The notes under the pieces: model-generated | The model's input: the letters and a program-made list of their open reading frames with translations, nothing else | Databases searched by the model: none | Told to the model about the DNA's origin: nothing | Source of the DNA: Mucilaginibacter endophyticus | Lineage (GTDB): Bacteria; Bacteroidota; Bacteroidia; Sphingobacteriales; Sphingobacteriaceae | Length of the DNA: 64,000 bases | NCBI RefSeq assembly: GCF_003351025.1 | Contig: NZ_QPCG01000012.1 | Location: 83,383 to 147,382 of the forward strand | Reading direction: 5' to 3' | Part shown: piece by piece, positions 8,263-18,292 of the stretch | Layout: the number at the start of each line of letters is the position of its first letter | Numbering within the stretch: position 1 is the stretch's first letter | Made by a program: the position numbers and the translations under genes

Positions 8263-9549
8263 TTATTCTGAGTCCTTATCTCTGTACAACGGAAAATCGT
8301 ACATTAACTTGTGAACCCTTTTACGAATTTTTTTGATAGAATGTTCATTTTCAGGATCAGAAATTACAGCATCTATCAATTCAACAATGTGCTCCATGTG
8401 TTTTTCCTTCATGCCACGGGTTGTAATAGCGGCAGTACCCACACGGATACCTGAAGTTACAAATGGTGATTTATCATCGTAAGGCACCATGTTTTTGTTC
8501 ACGGTGATATCGGCAGTTACCAAAGCATTTTCTGCTGCTTTGCCGGTGATGTTTTTATTGCGCAGGTCGATAAGCATTAAGTGATTATCGGTACCGCCAG
8601 AAATGATCTGGTAGCCCAACTTCACAAATGCCTCGGCCATAGCATCGGCATTCTTTTTAACCTGTACAATGTATTTCATGTAGTTTTCACTCAAAGCTTC
8701 GCCAAAAGCAACAGCTTTAGCAGCTATGATATGCTCAAGCGGACCACCTTGTGTACCCGGGAATACAGCCATATCCAACAATGACGACATCATCCTGATT
8801 TCGCCTTTTGGAGTTTTATGGCCCCATGGGTTTTCAAAATCTTTACCCATCATGATCAGGCCACCGCGCGGGCCACGTAATGTTTTGTGGGTGGTAGTAG
8901 TAACAATATGGCAATGCGGAAGCGGATCTGTTAACAAACCACGTGCAATTAAACCGGCAGGGTGTGAAATATCGGCCAGTACCAAAGCACCAACTTCGTC
9001 AGCTACCTTACGGATAAACTCATAATCCCAATCGCGTGAGTATGCAGAAGCACCGGCGATGATCAGTTTTGGTTTTTCGCGCAGGGCAACTTCTTTCAGC
9101 TGATCATAGTCAACCAAACCGGTTTCTTTATTAACCCCATAAAAATGAGGCTCATACAATTTACCCGAAAAGTTAACAGGCGAACCATGCGTTAAGTGAC
9201 CACCGTGAGAAAGGTCAAAACCTAATATTTTATCGCCCGGCTGCAATACCGCAAGCATAACTGCCGCGTTTGCCTGTGCGCCAGAGTGTGGCTGTACGTT
9301 AACCCACTCGGCGTTAAACAATTGCTTAGCGCGCTCGATAGCTATGGTTTCAATTTCGTCAACCACCTGGCAGCCGCCATAATAGCGCTTGCCCGGTAAA
9401 CCTTCGGCATATTTGTTGGTTGCAACAGAACCTGCAGCTTCCATAACCTGCCTGCTTACAAAATTCTCAGATGCAATAAGCTCAATACCCTCTTCCTGGC
9501 GTTGTTGCTCTTCATCCAATAGCTTAAATATCAGTTTGTCTCTTTTCAT
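8263..9549 (-). CDS. glyA: Serine hydroxymethyltransferase
   Basis: A 428-residue PLP enzyme converting serine and tetrahydrofolate to glycine and 5,10-methylene-tetrahydrofolate, a main source of one-carbon units. The PLP-binding lysine is Lys222 in TTTTHKTLRGPRGG. The ELIASENF N-terminal motif and the KRYYGGC loop are intact. Length is normal. It is directly followed by the hybrid kinase, with which it probably shares a transcript. No glycine or folate riboswitch is recognisable upstream. Confidence 0.97.
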   Translation of the reverse strand: MKRDKLIFKLLDEEQQRQEEGIELIASENFVSRQVMEAAGSVATNKYAEGLPGKRYYGGCQVVDEIETIAIERAKQLFNAEWVNVQPHSGAQANAAVMLAVLQPGDKILGFDLSHGGHLTHGSPVNFSGKLYEPHFYGVNKETGLVDYDQLKEVALREKPKLIIAGASAYSRDWDYEFIRKVADEVGALVLADISHPAGLIARGLLTDPLPHCHIVTTTTHKTLRGPRGGLIMMGKDFENPWGHKTPKGEIRMMSSLLDMAVFPGTQGGPLEHIIAAKAVAFGEALSENYMKYIVQVKKNADAMAEAFVKLGYQIISGGTDNHLMLIDLRNKNITGKAAENALVTADITVNKNMVPYDDKSPFVTSGIRVGTAAITTRGMKEKHMEHIVELIDAVISDPENEHSIKKIRKRVHKLMYDFPLYRDKDSE

Positions 9550-9863
9550 TGTGTGTTTTTAACGGCGCTAAGTTAGCGAAAAAGATAGATTTGAGATGTG
9601 AGATATTAGATTTGAGATGTAAGCAATGTTAGATTTTACTTAATTAAAAGTAAACACAATATTATTTGCTGTTGAGGCTTTTACAGCGAATAAAACAACA
9701 ATAATTAATTACAAAGCTTAGCCTTGAAGTAACATTAATAAACAACGAATTGGTTTAAGCCAATATTAATGCTTAAACAAGCATATTATTCCTCCGCAGT
9801 TATCAATTGATATCCCTTTGTCATTACCGGCGAACCGCCCTAAATCTCATCCCATTCACGATA
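9550..9863. other. Gene-free stretch upstream of glyA
   Basis: This 314-base AT-rich interval holds no convincing ORF. Near 9585-9632 there is a short tandem repeat of the unit AGATTTGAGATGT. I see no riboswitch or strong promoter consensus. Confidence 0.6.
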
Positions 9864-12686
9864 TTATCTTATAACAGTCAGATAACCTGCAAATCTATTT
9901 GCTGTTCCATCGTTAGGGTTAACAACATAATAATAGCAACCTGTCGGCACCGGCTTTCCTTTGTAGGTACCATCCCAGGGGTGGCTGTAGCCTCTTGAAA
10001 AATATATTTGCAGCCCATAACGATTATAAACGTCTACCGTACAATTTGAATAGTATTGCAAATCATTAATCACCCATTGATCGTTGATCCCATCGCCGTT
10101 AGGGGTAAAGGTGTTATATATTTTAATGTCTTTCGATGATAAAAATACTGTCAGTTCACCGGGAATATAATTGATAATATAGTCATCGGATTGGGCACCA
10201 CTAACTATTATTGGATATTTACCAGGGATTGAATTGGTTTCTGCGGTTGTACTAATTACAGGTTGTTGTGTTATTTGTGCAGGGCTGTCATTGTTAACAA
10301 AACCTGTATAAGTTACTGTTAAAGTTGGATTAGCTTTGAGGAACGCCCTTGATAAATCGTCAGCCTTAATGGTTAGCGGTGCTTTATTGATTGCTATTGC
10401 ACCAGGAACATATTGTATCGTATAATTATCCGGGTTAAAACTGCCTCCGGTAGCCCCCGATGGAGTTATCGACAAATCATAAACGCCAGTATGAGCAGTG
10501 GCATTACCTCCTTCGCCGTAGTTAAGCGTAACACTGCTAATGGTTTCTCCGTTTTTAAGGCCTATCTCATCAAAATTAGTAGAACTACCGTTAACCAATT
10601 TTTCCCCATAAATTTTAAGAACCGGTATTGCTTTAACAATGAGCGGAGCGGGCGTAACATTGCCAATAACCGGTACTACAAGATCCTGCGCACCCGCAGA
10701 GCTTGCATTCAAATTGCTGGTATGATTGCCAGCCGCGGCATCTGAAGTTAACCTGATATAAACTACTGAAGAAACTGTACTTCCTGCCGGCGACAGCGTA
10801 ACAGAATTACCAAAAATATTATTGTCCTTGCTTACCTGGAAACCCGGCGGCGCTGTTATGATAATATCCCCCGTAAGATCGGAGCCTGAAATATTGATAG
10901 TCTGTGCCACCGAAGCTGTACCATATTCTGTTTGAAGTGTTACCTGCTGCCCCGTATAAGAAATAGCCGGTGCCGGCGGACCAACAGTTAAATCGGCGGG
11001 TAAATATGTTATAGTATAATTATCCGGCGAGAACGTACCACCACCGGCATTATACGGTATAACCGAGCCTGAGTAAAAGCCCTGCGCTGCTGTTGCCTGT
11101 GCGCCATTGCCATATTTTATAGCAATGCTGCCTACCGTTTCGTTATTTTTCAAACCCAAAACTGTAAAATTATTTGTCGACGGGATATTAGCAAGCGTGG
11201 AGCCATACGGCTTGGTTAGGTTAGTAACGTTTATAGTAAGCGGGGCCGGAATAACTGTACCCACCACGTGTACGTTTAAAGTTGTTCCAACTGTGGTGAA
11301 TATTACGTTACTATCATAGGTTTGTTTAACCTGTGCGGTAGGCTTCAACCTGATATAAATGGTTGCCCCAGGTATAGCTCCGGATGCATTGGGTGATAAT
11401 TGAACCGTATTGCCGAAGTTTCTGTCGTCAAGGCTAATGATAAATCCATCCGGCGCGTTTACAGTCACATTATCTGTAAGATACTCGCCCGAGACGCGTA
11501 TTTTGGCCGATGACGACCCGGTAGCATCGCCATAAACGATTTGCATGGTGTATAATTGCCCAAGGTCATGCAATATTGGGCCTGTCGGCAGTACTTTTAA
11601 ATCGGCAGACTGATAGGTAATATCATAATTGCTGGGCAAAAACGTTCCGCCTCCGGCAGCGATTGGAATAACAGAAAGCGGATAAGTGCCTACCGCGGCC
11701 GACGCTTCAGCACCTGCCCCATAATGCATGGTTACGTTGCCTATGTTTTCAGAATTCTTTAATCCTACAGAGCTGAACCCATCCGGTTTTGGGCCATCTG
11801 TAAGCGTAGTACCATAAGCTTTAGTTGCTTCGGTAGCCGTAATGGTAAGGGGAGCGGGAATGATATTCATTTGATTTGTCCCATTATAATGGATATCATA
11901 ATTGCTGGCTAAAAATCCATTTTCGCCCTGAAAGTCGGACAATGAAACCTTATCCGAGTAATCGCCCACCGGATCCGTACCGGCCATGCCTCCGCTAAAA
12001 GTAAATTTGATGGATTTTGCGGTGTTGCCATTTTGTAAACCGGGCATATCGGTAATAAATCCCGGATCCCCCTTCGAGAATAGAACAGTTGCCGGAAGTT
12101 CATTGCCATACACTTTAACAACCTTACCCCATACATTCAATTGAGTTGGCACAACCGTACCTGCCGGTATATTTACAACCTGGTCTTGCGCCCCTGCTGT
12201 AGCCAATGTAAAACTTCCGTTGTATTGGCCTACGTTAGCTTTTCCCGATAGCCGGATAAATACCGTAGCCGACACCGAACCGGCGGCACCCACGGTAACG
12301 CTATTTGTAAAATTAATATTATCAACACTTACCTCAAACCCATTAGCCGCAGTAACACTTATCCCTCCCTGCAAATTACTACCGGTTACAGTAATGCTTG
12401 TTGAAGTAGTTGGAAAGCCATATGATGTGCTAACTGCAACGAAACTACCAGAAAACTGCATTTGAGGGACAGCAGCATTTGTGCGAATTGCAGAGAGTGC
12501 CTCCGGAACCTGTTTAATACTGCTGACATTAACTTTAGTTTTTTGAATTTGGTTAACGGTAGTACAATTCTGACAGGTACCAAAAATCTGAATTGAGGCA
12601 GAAGCGGGCTTTATTTGTGCGTACAGTACTTGAATTTGTAATAAAAAAAAGCTTAAAACACCAATTATAAATATTTTGAAGTGCAT
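9864..12686 (-). CDS. Type IX-secreted repeat protein with MBG domains
   Basis: A 940-residue exported protein. A signal peptide ends near residue 24 (VLYAQ). The body alternates two modules. About three roughly 100-residue Ig-like units contain the pattern GNSVTLSP...VVYIRL. At least four MBG-type units carry KVYGNEL, KAYGTTL, KPYGSTL or KIYGEKL, then LKN-ETIGSV and NYTITY stretches. The last ~85 residues, starting TFTPNGDGINDQW and ending in AGYLTVIR, form a gliding-motility type B C-terminal sorting domain, which directs export through the type IX system to the cell surface. Function is probably adhesive or structural; no enzyme domain is visible. Confidence 0.9.
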   Translation of the reverse strand: MHFKIFIIGVLSFFLLQIQVLYAQIKPASASIQIFGTCQNCTTVNQIQKTKVNVSSIKQVPEALSAIRTNAAVPQMQFSGSFVAVSTSYGFPTTSTSITVTGSNLQGGISVTAANGFEVSVDNINFTNSVTVGAAGSVSATVFIRLSGKANVGQYNGSFTLATAGAQDQVVNIPAGTVVPTQLNVWGKVVKVYGNELPATVLFSKGDPGFITDMPGLQNGNTAKSIKFTFSGGMAGTDPVGDYSDKVSLSDFQGENGFLASNYDIHYNGTNQMNIIPAPLTITATEATKAYGTTLTDGPKPDGFSSVGLKNSENIGNVTMHYGAGAEASAAVGTYPLSVIPIAAGGGTFLPSNYDITYQSADLKVLPTGPILHDLGQLYTMQIVYGDATGSSSAKIRVSGEYLTDNVTVNAPDGFIISLDDRNFGNTVQLSPNASGAIPGATIYIRLKPTAQVKQTYDSNVIFTTVGTTLNVHVVGTVIPAPLTINVTNLTKPYGSTLANIPSTNNFTVLGLKNNETVGSIAIKYGNGAQATAAQGFYSGSVIPYNAGGGTFSPDNYTITYLPADLTVGPPAPAISYTGQQVTLQTEYGTASVAQTINISGSDLTGDIIITAPPGFQVSKDNNIFGNSVTLSPAGSTVSSVVYIRLTSDAAAGNHTSNLNASSAGAQDLVVPVIGNVTPAPLIVKAIPVLKIYGEKLVNGSSTNFDEIGLKNGETISSVTLNYGEGGNATAHTGVYDLSITPSGATGGSFNPDNYTIQYVPGAIAINKAPLTIKADDLSRAFLKANPTLTVTYTGFVNNDSPAQITQQPVISTTAETNSIPGKYPIIVSGAQSDDYIINYIPGELTVFLSSKDIKIYNTFTPNGDGINDQWVINDLQYYSNCTVDVYNRYGLQIYFSRGYSHPWDGTYKGKPVPTGCYYYVVNPNDGTANRFAGYLTVIR

Positions 12687-12776
12687 GGTTCAGGTGCAAT
12701 AGTTTAAAGTCTTAAAGATAAATCTTTTTTGCAAAACCGAGTTTGCAACTTACTATATCTTCATTGACTAAAACCT

Positions 12777-12841
12777 AAAGCTAAAGGCTTAAAACTTTCA
12801 ATGCATCACCGAAAAGCATTACGCTTTCAGCCTTTAGCTTT
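12777..12841. repeat. Inverted repeat between two minus-strand genes
   Basis: AAAGCTAAAGGCT (12777-12789) and AGCCTTTAGCTTT (12829-12841) are a perfect 13-base inverted pair. Related words recur near 990-1020. It is probably a small dispersed palindromic element. Confidence 0.6.
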
Positions 12842-12877
12842 CCGCTGCAAAACATACTTTTTTCAGACGCCCGATTT

Positions 12878-13363
12878 TTATTTCTTGCCCGGTACTTCCA
12901 TCTTAACCGGCCGTAGCAATTGTGAAAAAGTGAGTGATCCCATCTTCCATTTACCGTTTTCTTTAACGTATACTTCCGTCACCATGAAAGCATGTACAAC
13001 TTCGTTTCCGCCTACTACCGCCAGCAAGTCGATATCATTTAACAGGATGGCTGTGTTATCCAAAATATTTACTGAAGTGGAGTAAACGTCTGCTTTCTTA
13101 TACCAGATCCCTCCTGATTTGATTACGTTGAGCTCCTGTGGTTTCCCCCAGCTTCCGCCCATATGAACAAACACAGCTTTTTCATCAAACAGCACATTTA
13201 GCGAATCAACATTTTTGTCGGCCATCCAGGCCCATTTGGCTTTAGACAGATTAATGATCTCCTGCTCTGCTTTTGTGGGTGCAGGTGATGTATTTTGTGT
13301 TTGCGCACCGGCTAACCGCACCCCGGCAATTAGCAGGAATAATGTGATAATTGATACCTTCAT
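12878..13363 (-). CDS. Exported NTF2-like (SnoaL/DUF4440) protein
   Basis: A 161-residue protein with a cleavable signal peptide ending near residue 20 (LAGAQ) and an NTF2-like cone fold, suggested by its length, the WAWMADKNVDSLNVLFDE helix-turn and the C-terminal YVKENGKWKMGSLTFSQ strand. Members bind small molecules or catalyse isomerisations; this one has no assignable active site. It is the last gene of a minus-strand group aldo/keto reductase-cupin-NTF2, each about 15-30 bases apart, facing away from an AraC regulator. Confidence 0.82.
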   Translation of the reverse strand: MKVSIITLFLLIAGVRLAGAQTQNTSPAPTKAEQEIINLSKAKWAWMADKNVDSLNVLFDEKAVFVHMGGSWGKPQELNVIKSGGIWYKKADVYSTSVNILDNTAILLNDIDLLAVVGGNEVVHAFMVTEVYVKENGKWKMGSLTFSQLLRPVKMEVPGKK

Positions 13364-13391
13364 AATTTTACAGAATTTATCGGTTGCTAAA

Positions 13392-13850
13392 TTATTTCAC
13401 ACTGTTATATTCCGCGTCGGTTACCCTTTGCAGCCATTGGGTTTTATTTGTTGCCCCATTGGTGCTAACTGCAACGTACGTGAAGGCTGACTCTGGTGAT
13501 GCGCCGTGCCAGTGGGCTACACCGGGAACACATTTAATCACATCCCCTTTATGAACCACCTGAATTGGCTTTCCTTTTTCCTGGTAATAGCCGGTTCCTT
13601 CTGTAATCATCAGAATTTGCCCGGCCGGGTGGATATGCCAGTCGAGTTTAGCACCCGGCGCAAACGTCGCGGTAGCTATATTGCAATCAATTACGCTATC
13701 GGCCTTGTTTAATTCCCTGAGCCACACATCCCCTGTATGATTATTGGTTTTAGATAATTCGCCTTTTGTGAAGATGGCGGCCGTTTGGGCCATCGCGCGG
13801 GTAGAAACTACAGTTCCTAATAACACCAATACATACAATACTTTTTTCAT
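13392..13850 (-). CDS. Exported cupin-domain protein
   Basis: A 152-residue protein with an N-terminal signal peptide (cleavage near MAQ, residue 22) and one cupin barrel. The first cupin motif is recognisable in DWHIHPAGQILMITEGTGYYQEKG, with candidate metal ligands His-x-His and a Glu. The second motif is GDVIKCVPGVAHWHGA. Such proteins may act as dioxygenases, isomerases or carboxymuconolactone-type enzymes. It lies between the aldo/keto reductase and the NTF2-like gene in one apparent operon. Confidence 0.87.
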   Translation of the reverse strand: MKKVLYVLVLLGTVVSTRAMAQTAAIFTKGELSKTNNHTGDVWLRELNKADSVIDCNIATATFAPGAKLDWHIHPAGQILMITEGTGYYQEKGKPIQVVHKGDVIKCVPGVAHWHGASPESAFTYVAVSTNGATNKTQWLQRVTDAEYNSVK

Positions 13851-13864
13851 GATTTTTTGCAGGT

Positions 13865-14716
13865 TTAATTATTCAATTTTCTTTCTCCAAGCCATTTTAC
13901 CATTGCCGGATCGCGATGGTCAAAAAAGCTGCTTGTTTTAGTATCCAACGTTTTAACAGCGTCCATATCTTCGGAGCTCAGTTCAAAATCGAAGATGTTG
14001 ATATTCTCTTCCATTCGCTCTTTGCGTACCGACTTGGGAATGGCCACAACTCCCCTTTGCGTAAGCCAGCGAAGGATAACCTGAGCTATTGATTTATTGT
14101 ACTTCCCGGCAATGGTTTGCAGTAGTTCGTTATGAAAAATATTGTTTTTTCCCTCGGCAAATGACCCCCATGATTCTATCTGCACCCTGTTATCGATCAT
14201 GAAATGCTGCGCTTCATTCTGCTGATGAAAAGGGTGGGTTTCAACCTGGTTAACAGCCGGAATAATCTCGTTATGGACGATGAGGTCGATCAACCTGTCG
14301 GGGTGGAAATTACTCACACCTACAGCCCTTACCTTGCATTCTTTATATAAATCTTCCATTGCCCGCCATTCGCCGTACACATCGCCATATGGCTGATGCA
14401 TCAGATATAGGTCCAGGTAATCTAACTGCAGCTTTTTCAATGAACTTTCAAAAGCCTTTTTTGCCCCGGCATAACCGTCCCGCTGGATCCAAAGCTTTGT
14501 AGTAATAAATAATTCTTCCCTTGCTACACCGCTTGCTTTGATAGCACTGCCTACAGCTTCTTCGTTCATGTAAGACGCTGCGGTATCAATTAAACGGTAG
14601 CCTGTTTCAATGGCATCGCTTACACTTCTTTCACACTCCGCCAGATCCGTTACCTGGAATACACCAAATCCAAGAATTGGCATTTCGACACCATTATTTA
14701 ATTTAACTTTTTGCAT
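13865..14716 (-). CDS. Aldo/keto reductase
   Basis: A 283-residue NADPH-dependent oxidoreductase of the AKR superfamily. The catalytic tetrad is complete: Asp44, Tyr49, Lys74 and His107 (LYLMHQP). The cofactor-binding IPKSVRKER segment lies near residue 228. There is no signal peptide, so it is cytosolic, unlike the two exported proteins downstream. It heads the minus-strand group and is divergent from the AraC regulator across 145 bases, a common layout for a regulator and its target. Carbonyl substrate unknown. Confidence 0.92.
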   Translation of the reverse strand: MQKVKLNNGVEMPILGFGVFQVTDLAECERSVSDAIETGYRLIDTAASYMNEEAVGSAIKASGVAREELFITTKLWIQRDGYAGAKKAFESSLKKLQLDYLDLYLMHQPYGDVYGEWRAMEDLYKECKVRAVGVSNFHPDRLIDLIVHNEIIPAVNQVETHPFHQQNEAQHFMIDNRVQIESWGSFAEGKNNIFHNELLQTIAGKYNKSIAQVILRWLTQRGVVAIPKSVRKERMEENINIFDFELSSEDMDAVKTLDTKTSSFFDHRDPAMVKWLGERKLNN

Positions 14717-14867
14717 AGCTGATATTTACTAAGACAAAGTTGAGGCATTTTGCCCGCCGAAACAGGATACAGATTACGGATGTTTATACCATTATTACAG
14801 GTCGGGCCACTTGCAGTGCCAACCCATTGATTAATAGCGTAAATTCGGGAATTAAAACAGAGTGAAT

Positions 14868-15764
14868 ATGGATAGCATGCGCCGTTTCAATACAATAAGT
14901 GAGTACAATGCATTTAACAACAACGAAACCAAACACCCGTTAGTGAGTGTTGTCGACCTGTCCAAAGCCGATCCAAGGCAGGGCTCTAAAATGTATTTCG
15001 GCTTTTATATCGTGTTTTTAAAAGATGTTAAATGTGGCGATATGGTGTATGGCAGAAACACCTATGATTACCAGGAAGGGACATTGGTTTTACTTGCGCC
15101 CGGGCAGGTAGCCGGCATAAATAGCAACGGCGAAACCTATCAGCCGAAAGGTAACGCGCTGGCCTTCCACCCCGATCTCATACACGGCACTTCGCTCGGC
15201 AAGCGAATCCACGGATACAGCTTTTTCGGCTACCAGTCGAACGAGGCACTACACCTGTCCGAACGTGAAAGGAACATCGTTTTAGATTGTTTCTCTAAAA
15301 TTGATTATGAACTGGAGCGGGGTGTAGATAAGCATAGCAAACACTTGATTATTGCCAATATTGAATTGTTTTTGGATTACAGCACCCGTTTTTACGACCG
15401 CCAGTTCATCACTCGCGATCATGTGCATCAAGGCATTTTAGCAAAGTTCGAAAACCTGTTGAACGATTATTTCGGATCAGACAAGCCGCAAACTATTGGT
15501 TTGCCTGCCGTTGCCTGGTGTGCAGAGCAAATGAACCTTTCGGCAAACTACTTTGGCGATCTGGTTAAAAAAGAAACAGGGAAAACTGCCCAGGAATATA
15601 TCCAGGCCAAACTGATTGATATGGCCAAGGAAAAAATCTTTGATGGAAATAAAACTATCAACCAGGTGGCTTACGAATTAGGATTTAAATATCCACAACA
15701 CTTTGCCCGCCTGTTTAAAAAAAGAGTTGGTCATACCCCCCAGGAGTACCGGTCATTAAATTAA
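14868..15764 (+). CDS. AraC family transcriptional regulator
   Basis: About 298 residues. The N-terminal half is a cupin-like ligand-binding domain. The C-terminal ~100 residues form the double helix-turn-helix: SANYFGDLVKKETGKTAQEYIQ for the first and INQVAYELGFKYPQHFARLFKK for the second, ending GHTPQEYRS. I start at ATG 14868, which lies 6 bases into a possible GTG start at 14862. TAAATTCG at 14840-14847 is a near match to the -7 consensus. It probably controls the divergent reductase-cupin-NTF2 cluster. Confidence 0.92.
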   Translation: MDSMRRFNTISEYNAFNNNETKHPLVSVVDLSKADPRQGSKMYFGFYIVFLKDVKCGDMVYGRNTYDYQEGTLVLLAPGQVAGINSNGETYQPKGNALAFHPDLIHGTSLGKRIHGYSFFGYQSNEALHLSERERNIVLDCFSKIDYELERGVDKHSKHLIIANIELFLDYSTRFYDRQFITRDHVHQGILAKFENLLNDYFGSDKPQTIGLPAVAWCAEQMNLSANYFGDLVKKETGKTAQEYIQAKLIDMAKEKIFDGNKTINQVAYELGFKYPQHFARLFKKRVGHTPQEYRSLN

Positions 15765-15866
15765 GAAACAAATGCTTACCCAGATAAATGAGTTTTGTCT
15801 GTGATAAGTATCAAGGTATCACCAGCGTGAGATTGGTGATTTAGTTGATTACCGAATGGTAACGGT

Positions 15867-15894
15867 GTTCCGGGGTGAGATCCGGAACATTTTT
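15867..15894 (+). terminator. Intrinsic terminator downstream of the AraC gene
   Basis: GTTCCGG and CCGGAAC form a 7-base stem with an 8-base loop, followed by ATTTTTAATTT. A second small hairpin (ATCACCA/TGGTGAT, 15818-15840) precedes it. Confidence 0.72.
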
Positions 15895-15967
15895 AATTTA
15901 TATGTTTAAAAAATTGAAAGCATAAAGCTTTTGCATCAGTTCCAAAAAAGCGCCGAATTTTAGGCTT

Positions 15968-16729
15968 TTAGCCTTCTACTTCCAGCTCGCCTTTAGGCGA
16001 AATCCAGAAATTATTATACCCTAGTCCTATCTGAATGTCTATCAAATCCTGCTGCAGCATTTCAAGCACTGCTAAAAAGTTGTATACAAAATGCACCTTG
16101 TTTTCAGACTCTTTGGCGATAGCCTTAAAGTCGAGCATTTTATTGATCCGGAGCAGATCGGCAACCGCCTTTTTTTGCTTTTCGATAGTATAGGGATACT
16201 GGACAACCGTGTGTTTTACTTCCTCGCTGCGGCGCGTAAAATTGCGGAGCATCCGCTCATAAACCACCATCAGGCGGTAAAGGGTTAGTTCGGACAGTTC
16301 TTCGCCTGGAACGGCCACTTTTTCAACCTGCTCAAGGTCATGCTTGATATTGCCGCGCCTTTCCTGTTTAAAGCGCTCATCTTCCATGGGCCTTATCTCT
16401 TCGCAAACCTCCTTGAACTTTTTGTATTCGATGAGTTTCCTGATCAGGTTTTCTTTGGTATCCGGATCATCGGCGGCTTCTTCGGTACCGTAACGCGGCA
16501 ATAACATTTTGGCCTTGATACGCATAAGCGTTGCCGCAACGAAAATAAACTCGCTGGCAATTTCCATATTGAGACTCGACATCTGGTGCAGGTAGTTCAG
16601 AAAATCATCGGCAATTTTTGCGATAGGGATATCGTGGATATCCAGTTCATCGCGCTCAATGAAAAACAGCAGCAGGTCAAACGGGCCTTCAAACTGGGGT
16701 AACCTAATGGCAAAACTATCGTCGGTCAT
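15968..16729 (-). CDS. scpA: Segregation and condensation protein A
   Basis: A 253-residue kleisin. With ScpB and SMC it forms the condensin-like complex that compacts and separates chromosomes. The N-terminal signature LPQFEGPFDLLLFFIERDELDIHDIPI is diagnostic, as are the following LMRIKAKMLLP stretch and the C-terminal winged-helix region around residues 190-245. Length is normal. No scpB or smc is adjacent, which is usual in Bacteroidota. Confidence 0.94.
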   Translation of the reverse strand: MTDDSFAIRLPQFEGPFDLLLFFIERDELDIHDIPIAKIADDFLNYLHQMSSLNMEIASEFIFVAATLMRIKAKMLLPRYGTEEAADDPDTKENLIRKLIEYKKFKEVCEEIRPMEDERFKQERRGNIKHDLEQVEKVAVPGEELSELTLYRLMVVYERMLRNFTRRSEEVKHTVVQYPYTIEKQKKAVADLLRINKMLDFKAIAKESENKVHFVYNFLAVLEMLQQDLIDIQIGLGYNNFWISPKGELEVEG

Positions 16730-16794
16730 AAAGGGTCAAAAATAAACATTTTACAACATCAAATAATTACAAATCAGCCGCCTTTACCAAGCCC

Positions 16795-18087
16795 TTACTT
16801 ATTGTATGGGTATTCATTAATCCAATGAAAACCACGACTGTTCAGCCTGAATTTATTCAGATCAAATTTTTCAAGGCTGATATGAAGCGAATCAATACCG
16901 CACTTCCCGGTCAAAATCAATTTGGTTTTACCAGATTCGGCATAGTTAAAGTAATACTTGTTTATCGTATCGGCATCGGTAAACATCACTATGGTATGCG
17001 CTTTAATATCTGATCTAAAAGTGTAATTTTCGGTACTGTCATTCATCTTTTTCACCATGGCACGGCCCGAGGCTCCTACCATCAATTTACGCCAGCGGTT
17101 GATGTTAGTAGTTAAGGGGGCAACAGTATCTTTATTTAACACATAGGTTTGAATATCATAAATGCCATAAAGATGCGGCTTTACAGCAGCATCGCCATAT
17201 TGGGTGGCAGCTTTAATATCATCATTGATATTTGATACTAACAGATAGAGCAGCAAAATATATTTAAAAACGGAAAGCGTAACATTTTTCCATTTAAGCC
17301 GGAAACGGTGTGGTTCAATTTCTGACGGTGGCGCAGGCTTATTAAGAAAAAAGAAGTTGATGAGCCGGCCGGCATCCTTTGAAAGGAGGAACAGCGACAT
17401 GAGCACAAGCGTGGTCGACAATAATTTAACAGGTACATCAAAGCAGTAATTGATGGCCATAATATTCCCGGCAACCACAAGGCCCAAAACGGCACCCAAG
17501 GTGGTGGTTTTGCGAAAAAAGAGCAACACCCCGCAGCTTACCTCCGCTATTCCCGTAAAATAATTGAAGCCCCTTGAGTATCCCATGTAAGTCCAGGCCA
17601 ATCCCATAGGCGACGCGTTGCCAATTGATTGCACCAGCCGGCCTGGTGACGGCGAGGGAAACTGCAGCTTGATAACCTTTACAAATCCATAACTAAGCAT
17701 GGTTATACCCACATAATACCTTACAATAACGCACAGCCAATAAAAAAGCTTGTTATAATTGCGGGACCTACTGTCGGCAATTGACCATATTAGGGTACCT
17801 ATTGCTGCAACAGTTGCTATAAACAAAATGATCAGATAATCGTAAGTAGTATCACCGCTGCCGTTAGTAAAAACGGTTATGGGTTGTGCTAAATGTAAAA
17901 CATGTTGGGCCAGCCAGGGAATCAGCGTATGGAACGGTTTAATGTAGTATTCGGCGATAACTTCCGTGTACGGCAGTACGCCATTTGGATTAAAAATAAT
18001 GTACAAAGTAAAAAGCTGCAGGATAAACCTAAAAGCTATTTTTTGCGGGGCCGACCAGAAAAGCGGGCTGGCATTTGTCTCCGTCAT
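16795..18087 (-). CDS. DoxX-like polytopic membrane protein
   Basis: A 430-residue inner-membrane protein. Roughly eight hydrophobic segments lie in the first 290 residues. The central part (RYYVGITMLSYGFVKVI, then GIAEVSCGVLLFFRKTTTLGA) resembles the DoxX/quinone-oxidoreductase-like family. The last ~140 residues are polar and probably face the periplasm. No catalytic motif is evident and the role is unknown. It lies upstream of scpA on the same strand, 65 bases away, and is divergent from dxs. Confidence 0.75.
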   Translation of the reverse strand: MTETNASPLFWSAPQKIAFRFILQLFTLYIIFNPNGVLPYTEVIAEYYIKPFHTLIPWLAQHVLHLAQPITVFTNGSGDTTYDYLIILFIATVAAIGTLIWSIADSRSRNYNKLFYWLCVIVRYYVGITMLSYGFVKVIKLQFPSPSPGRLVQSIGNASPMGLAWTYMGYSRGFNYFTGIAEVSCGVLLFFRKTTTLGAVLGLVVAGNIMAINYCFDVPVKLLSTTLVLMSLFLLSKDAGRLINFFFLNKPAPPSEIEPHRFRLKWKNVTLSVFKYILLLYLLVSNINDDIKAATQYGDAAVKPHLYGIYDIQTYVLNKDTVAPLTTNINRWRKLMVGASGRAMVKKMNDSTENYTFRSDIKAHTIVMFTDADTINKYYFNYAESGKTKLILTGKCGIDSLHISLEKFDLNKFRLNSRGFHWINEYPYNK

Positions 18088-18292
18088 AAATTATAACAAG
18101 GTTAATGGTTTGAGGAAAGCTAAATATAATAATTTGCGGTAGCATCTGTAAGCTAAATGTTTATAGCCTGTAGCTATGAGGCTATTATTGCACTTTACAC
18201 CGTATTCGGCACAGTCGCAAAACAATTAATACATTTATATGTCCTTATTTTAACAATAATTACCTTATTTTGCAGGTTAAATATCCTTACGA

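Noticed and set aside
9550..9863. Riboswitch upstream of glyA
   Set aside because: I found no glycine, folate or SAM riboswitch core in the interval; the repeats there are short AT-rich tandem words.
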